Assembly (NCBI GenBank): GCA_964242325.1
Contig: CAXTCI010000219.1
Coordinates: forward strand, 1 to 8,090
Length of the DNA: 8,090 nucleotides
Origin: DASWOJ01 sp964242325
GTDB taxonomy: Bacteria > Pseudomonadota > Alphaproteobacteria > Acetobacterales > Acetobacteraceae
Direction of reading: 5' to 3'
In this document: piece after piece, positions 5,640 to 8,090 of the stretch
How the letters are laid out: each line of letters opens with the position of its first letter
How positions within the stretch are numbered: position 1 is the first letter of the stretch
Position numbers and translations under genes: made by a program
The notes under the pieces: model-generated
What the model was told of the DNA's origin: nothing
The model's input: the letters and a program-made list of their open reading frames with translations, nothing else
Databases searched by the model: none

Positions 5640-5689
5640 TTCGGACTTGCTATGGTTGCCCGTCCGGTTCTGATTTGCGGAAGTCCGAA
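5640..5689. promoter_or_regulatory. Candidate operator: 9-bp inverted repeat in the divergent SDR/AraC promoter region
   Basis: TTCGGACTT (5640-5648) and AAGTCCGAA (5681-5689) are exact reverse complements with 32 bases between them. Their centres are 41 bases apart, close to four helical turns, so both face the same side of the DNA. They sit between the divergent starts of the SDR (5592) and the regulator (5691). The right arm ends one base before the regulator ATG. This fits binding by the adjacent AraC protein with autoregulation. I see no convincing -35/-10 pair. Confidence 0.5.
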
Positions 5690-5690
5690 T

Positions 5691-6593
5691 ATGCTCGATC
5701 CCCTGACCGAAGTCGTGACCCTGCTCCAGCCAGCCGCCACACTGTCCAAGGCCGTCGGCGGCGCTGGCCAGTGGCGGCTGCGTCGCACTGATGCTGGGCA
5801 GCCCTTCTATTGCGTCGTCCTGCACGGGGGCTGCTGTCTCGCGGCTGCCGGGCACGAGCCGATCGCGCTCACTCAGGGCGACTTCGTGCTGATACCCGCG
5901 GCACACGATTTCACCGTATCCAGTGTGCAGCCGCCGGCATCGGGCCACTACACGGAGCCGGTCGTGCTCAGCGGCGGCCAGATCAGGCTAGGTCGATCAG
6001 AGGGGTCGCCGGACGTCTTGATCCTCGTGGGCCATTGCTCCTTTGGATCGCCCGATGCGGCCTTGCTGGTCTCGCTGCTGCCACAACTCGTGCACGTCCG
6101 CGGCGAGGCGCGACTTGCCACCCTGGTCGAACTAGTGGGCGAGGAGACGCGTGGGGCAAGGCCAGCGCGCGACCTCGTGCTAGCCCGGCTACTGGAGGTG
6201 CTGCTCATTGAGGCGCTGCGGTCGACGACACAGAACGTGGCATCACCGGGCCTGCTGCGTGGGCTGGCCGATCCGCGGATCGCGGCCGCGATCCGTCGCA
6301 TGCACGAGCGCCCCGGCCATGCCTGGACCATTGCCGAACTGGCGCAGGAGGCGGCGCTGTCACGATCCACCTTCTTTGACCGATTCCGGCGCGCTGTTGG
6401 CACCGCACCAATGGACTATCTGCTGACCTGGCGGATGGCGCTGGCGCAGAACCTGCTACGGCGCAGGCAGGGCGGCATCGCCGAGGTGGCGACGCGCGTG
6501 GGCTACAGTTCCTCAAGCACATTCAGCGTCGCCTTCGCGCGCCACGTCGGTGTGCCGCCAGGCCAATATGCGGATAGCCAGGCACGTGCATGA
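5691..6593 (+). CDS. AraC-family transcriptional regulator with N-terminal cupin domain
   Basis: A 300-residue DNA-binding regulator. The N-terminal half is a cupin-type sensor of the AraC-binding class found in many regulators of oxidoreductase genes, beginning MLDPLTEVVTLLQP and including FYCVVLHGGCCLAAAG and GDFVLIPAAHDF. The C-terminal third holds the two helix-turn-helix units of AraC proteins. The first reads WTIAELAQEAALSRSTFFDR and FRRAVGTAPMDYL. The second reads GGIAEVATRVGYSSSSTFSV and AFARHVGVPPGQY. I chose the ATG at 5691 because family members begin with a -DPL- segment; an in-frame ATG at 5652 would add 13 unlikely residues and overlap the operator-like repeat. Ribosome-binding sequence is weak (CGGAAG, close to the ATG). 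It probably controls the divergent classical SDR. The effector is unknown. Confidence 0.9.
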   Translation: MLDPLTEVVTLLQPAATLSKAVGGAGQWRLRRTDAGQPFYCVVLHGGCCLAAAGHEPIALTQGDFVLIPAAHDFTVSSVQPPASGHYTEPVVLSGGQIRLGRSEGSPDVLILVGHCSFGSPDAALLVSLLPQLVHVRGEARLATLVELVGEETRGARPARDLVLARLLEVLLIEALRSTTQNVASPGLLRGLADPRIAAAIRRMHERPGHAWTIAELAQEAALSRSTFFDRFRRAVGTAPMDYLLTWRMALAQNLLRRRQGGIAEVATRVGYSSSSTFSVAFARHVGVPPGQYADSQARA

Positions 6594-6610
6594 GGCGTCT
6601 TCCAAGTACT

Positions 6611-6660
6611 GGCCGATTCCGGCCTGTCCGCTTCAGAACGTGCAGGGCGGAAAAGCGGAC
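6611..6660 (+). terminator. Two small hairpins downstream of the AraC-type gene
   Basis: GGCCG-ATTC-CGGCC (6611-6624) starts 18 bases after the regulator stop. GTCCGCTT (6626-6633) pairs exactly with AAGCGGAC (6653-6660) across 19 bases. They lie in the 182-bp gap between two converging genes, where terminators are expected. No T run follows either hairpin, so their role is a guess. Nothing else is recognisable in the gap. Confidence 0.3.
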
Positions 6661-6775
6661 GTCAGACAGTCATCAACGCAGAGGGCGGGCCCATAAGTAG
6701 ATACGAGCTGCGACGGCTTGACGAGCTTCCGCAAGGGTCGGCTGCTCTCGGGGCGTCGCGTCTCGATGGCCGGGC

Positions 6776-8008
6776 TCATTGCAGGCGGCAGGTGTGGAAG
6801 CGCCCGGCCTTCATGATCGCAGCCATATGCGCGCCTTGATTCTGAAAAACGGCGAGATCCTGCAGCGGGTTGCCGTCCAAGATCAGCAAGTCGGCGAAGG
6901 CGCCCGGCCTGAGAGTGCCGATCTTGCCTTCCATGCGCGTCACCTGGGCGCCGACCGTAGTGGCCGACCGGATGATCTCAAGGTTGGATAGCACCTCGCG
7001 CCTGAGCAGGAACTCGCGGCTCTGATCGACCTGCAACTCACCCAGCAGGTCGCTTCCAAAGGCGACGGGGACGCCAGCTTGCTTGCAGATCTCAAGCGAG
7101 CGCATGCCGCCGTCGATAACGAGATCGTTCTTCGCCAGCATCTCCCTGGTCATCCCGAAATCGGCCGCCCTCTCCCTCATGGCATGGTAGGCGACCAGGT
7201 TGGCGATCAGGAACATCCCGCTCCCGGCCATGAGCGCCGCCGAGGCAGGATCGATGAGGTTTCCGTGCTCGATCGTGCGGACGCCAGCATGGGCGGCACG
7301 GGTAATGGCCTCGGGCGTATAAGCGTGGGCGCAGACGTAGCGGCCGAACGCGCGGGCCTCCTCCACCGCGGCGGCGACCTCGCCGTCCGAGAACTGCTGC
7401 GAGTCCAACGGGTCGTAGGGGGAGGCGACCCCACCGGACATCATGATCTTCACCTGGTCGGCGCCCTGACGCATCTGCTCGCGGGCGGCCTTGCGCACCT
7501 CGCTTGCCCCATCGGAGACACACATCGAGAAAGCCATGGCGTTGCAGCAGTGGCACCTGCGGCTGAACACGTCCGTCCGCCGCCGCGGGTCTGAATGCCC
7601 GCCCGTCGGCCCGATCGCCTGGCCGGCGATGAACAATCTCGGTCCGGGTATCGCCCCTTCATCGACCGCCTGCTTGAGGCCCCAGTCAGCGCCTCCCGTG
7701 TCGCGCACCGTGGTAAAGCCCCGGCCGAGCATAGCGAGCATGCTGGCGGCGGCACGGGCGGTGCCGAGCGTCAGCGGGACAGACTCGAGCGCGCGGGTGT
7801 TCACCGCGGTGAGCATGACGTGGACATGGCTGTCGATCAGCCCGGGCATCACCACGCGTCCGCCGCAATCCACCACGTCGGCGCCACCGGGAGTGAGGGC
7901 CTCGCCGACCTCGGCGACCTCGCCTCCATCGATCCGGATCTCCAGGCCGGATTGGAGGCTGCCGACTTCGGGTTCAAGCAGGGAGAGATTGCGGAGGAGG
8001 TAACCCAT
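6776..8008 (-). CDS. Metal-dependent amidohydrolase (imidazolonepropionase-like / Xaa-Pro dipeptidase-type)
   Basis: A 410-residue cytosolic hydrolase of the amidohydrolase superfamily, of the group that includes imidazolonepropionase-like proteins and prolidase-like Sgx-type enzymes. The small beta-sandwich formed by both termini brackets a TIM barrel. Metal ligands are visible in order: H61 and H63 (IDSHVH), K187 as the probable carboxylated bridging lysine (QVKIMMSGG), H228 (CAHAY), H248 (IEHGNLI) and D320 (AFGSDLL). This complete set predicts a binuclear centre. The C-terminal GTLRPGAFADLLILDGNP is typical. Substrate cannot be named: dipeptides, N-acyl amino acids and cyclic amides are all known in the group. 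A cysteine cluster, CHCC (152-155), follows GPTGGHSDPR. The ATG at 8008 has a GGAGA ribosome-binding site upstream. No signal peptide is seen. It is convergent with the AraC gene. Confidence 0.9.
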   Translation of the reverse strand: MGYLLRNLSLLEPEVGSLQSGLEIRIDGGEVAEVGEALTPGGADVVDCGGRVVMPGLIDSHVHVMLTAVNTRALESVPLTLGTARAAASMLAMLGRGFTTVRDTGGADWGLKQAVDEGAIPGPRLFIAGQAIGPTGGHSDPRRRTDVFSRRCHCCNAMAFSMCVSDGASEVRKAAREQMRQGADQVKIMMSGGVASPYDPLDSQQFSDGEVAAAVEEARAFGRYVCAHAYTPEAITRAAHAGVRTIEHGNLIDPASAALMAGSGMFLIANLVAYHAMRERAADFGMTREMLAKNDLVIDGGMRSLEICKQAGVPVAFGSDLLGELQVDQSREFLLRREVLSNLEIIRSATTVGAQVTRMEGKIGTLRPGAFADLLILDGNPLQDLAVFQNQGAHMAAIMKAGRFHTCRLQ

Positions 8009-8013
8009 GGACT

Positions 8014-8025
8014 TTCTCCGGAGAA
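8014..8025. promoter_or_regulatory. Palindrome at the amidohydrolase ribosome-binding site
   Basis: TTCTCCGGAGAA is a perfect 12-bp palindrome containing the GGAGA ribosome-binding site. A second, weaker pair, ACTTGT (8025-8030) and ACAAGT (8048-8053), lies just upstream. These could be operator half-sites or simply reflect the ribosome-binding sequence. The last 37 bases of the window hold no recognisable gene. Confidence 0.3.
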
Positions 8026-8090
8026 CTTGTTCGAGGGGCTTTGGTGCACAAGTCAGGTTGTGGACGTGCGGCGGTAGCTGGACGCCGTTT

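Noticed and set aside
7079..8077. Plus-strand open frames opposite the amidohydrolase
   Set aside because: The minus-strand gene has all expected metal ligands; the opposite frames are shadows.

Overview
This is a GC-rich window with strong G/C preference at third codon positions. The gene families (rut pyrimidine-catabolism genes, a NitT/TauT-type ABC transporter, a cupin/AraC regulator, ISL3 and IS630 elements) suggest a Proteobacterium, probably alpha or beta. The species cannot be told from the sequence. The window reads as an accessory region: a patch of insertion-sequence debris on the left, a decaying catabolic operon in the middle and a block of intact genes on the right.

Left (1-1300): a partial, open ISL3-family transposase runs off the left edge on the minus strand. 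Next come a frameshifted fragment of an IS630-family transposase on the plus strand and a frameshifted C-terminal fragment of another transposase on the minus strand. That last fragment abuts a truncated ABC-transporter ATPase gene.

Middle (1301-3306, minus strand; transcription order rutC, rutB, permease, rutD, ATPase): remains of a rut-type pyrimidine-degradation operon coupled to an ABC importer. rutC has a one-base frameshift. rutB is frameshifted, has lost its probable start codon and is cut short where it meets the tail of a permease gene. The permease tail carries in-frame stops. The ATPase has an in-frame TAG, a probable frameshift near its start and no 3' half. Only the rutD-like alpha/beta hydrolase is intact. 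Upstream lies a 39-codon stub of a tyrosine recombinase (integrase), with a perfect 9-bp palindrome beside its ribosome-binding site.

Right (3722-8008): four intact genes. Two short-chain dehydrogenases (a YghA-like long form and a classical form) lie on the minus strand. A plus-strand cupin/AraC-type regulator is divergent from the second dehydrogenase. The approximately 100-bp gap between these two holds a perfect 9-bp inverted repeat that is a good operator candidate. A metal-dependent amidohydrolase lies on the minus strand, tail-to-tail with the regulator. The likeliest functional unit is the AraC regulator with the classical dehydrogenase. Whether the YghA-like dehydrogenase and the amidohydrolase belong to the same regulon cannot be decided here.

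I see no RNA genes, CRISPR arrays or replication origin, and no clearly new multi-gene system. The most informative signals are the uneven decay of the rut operon around an intact rutD and the palindromes in the regulatory gaps.
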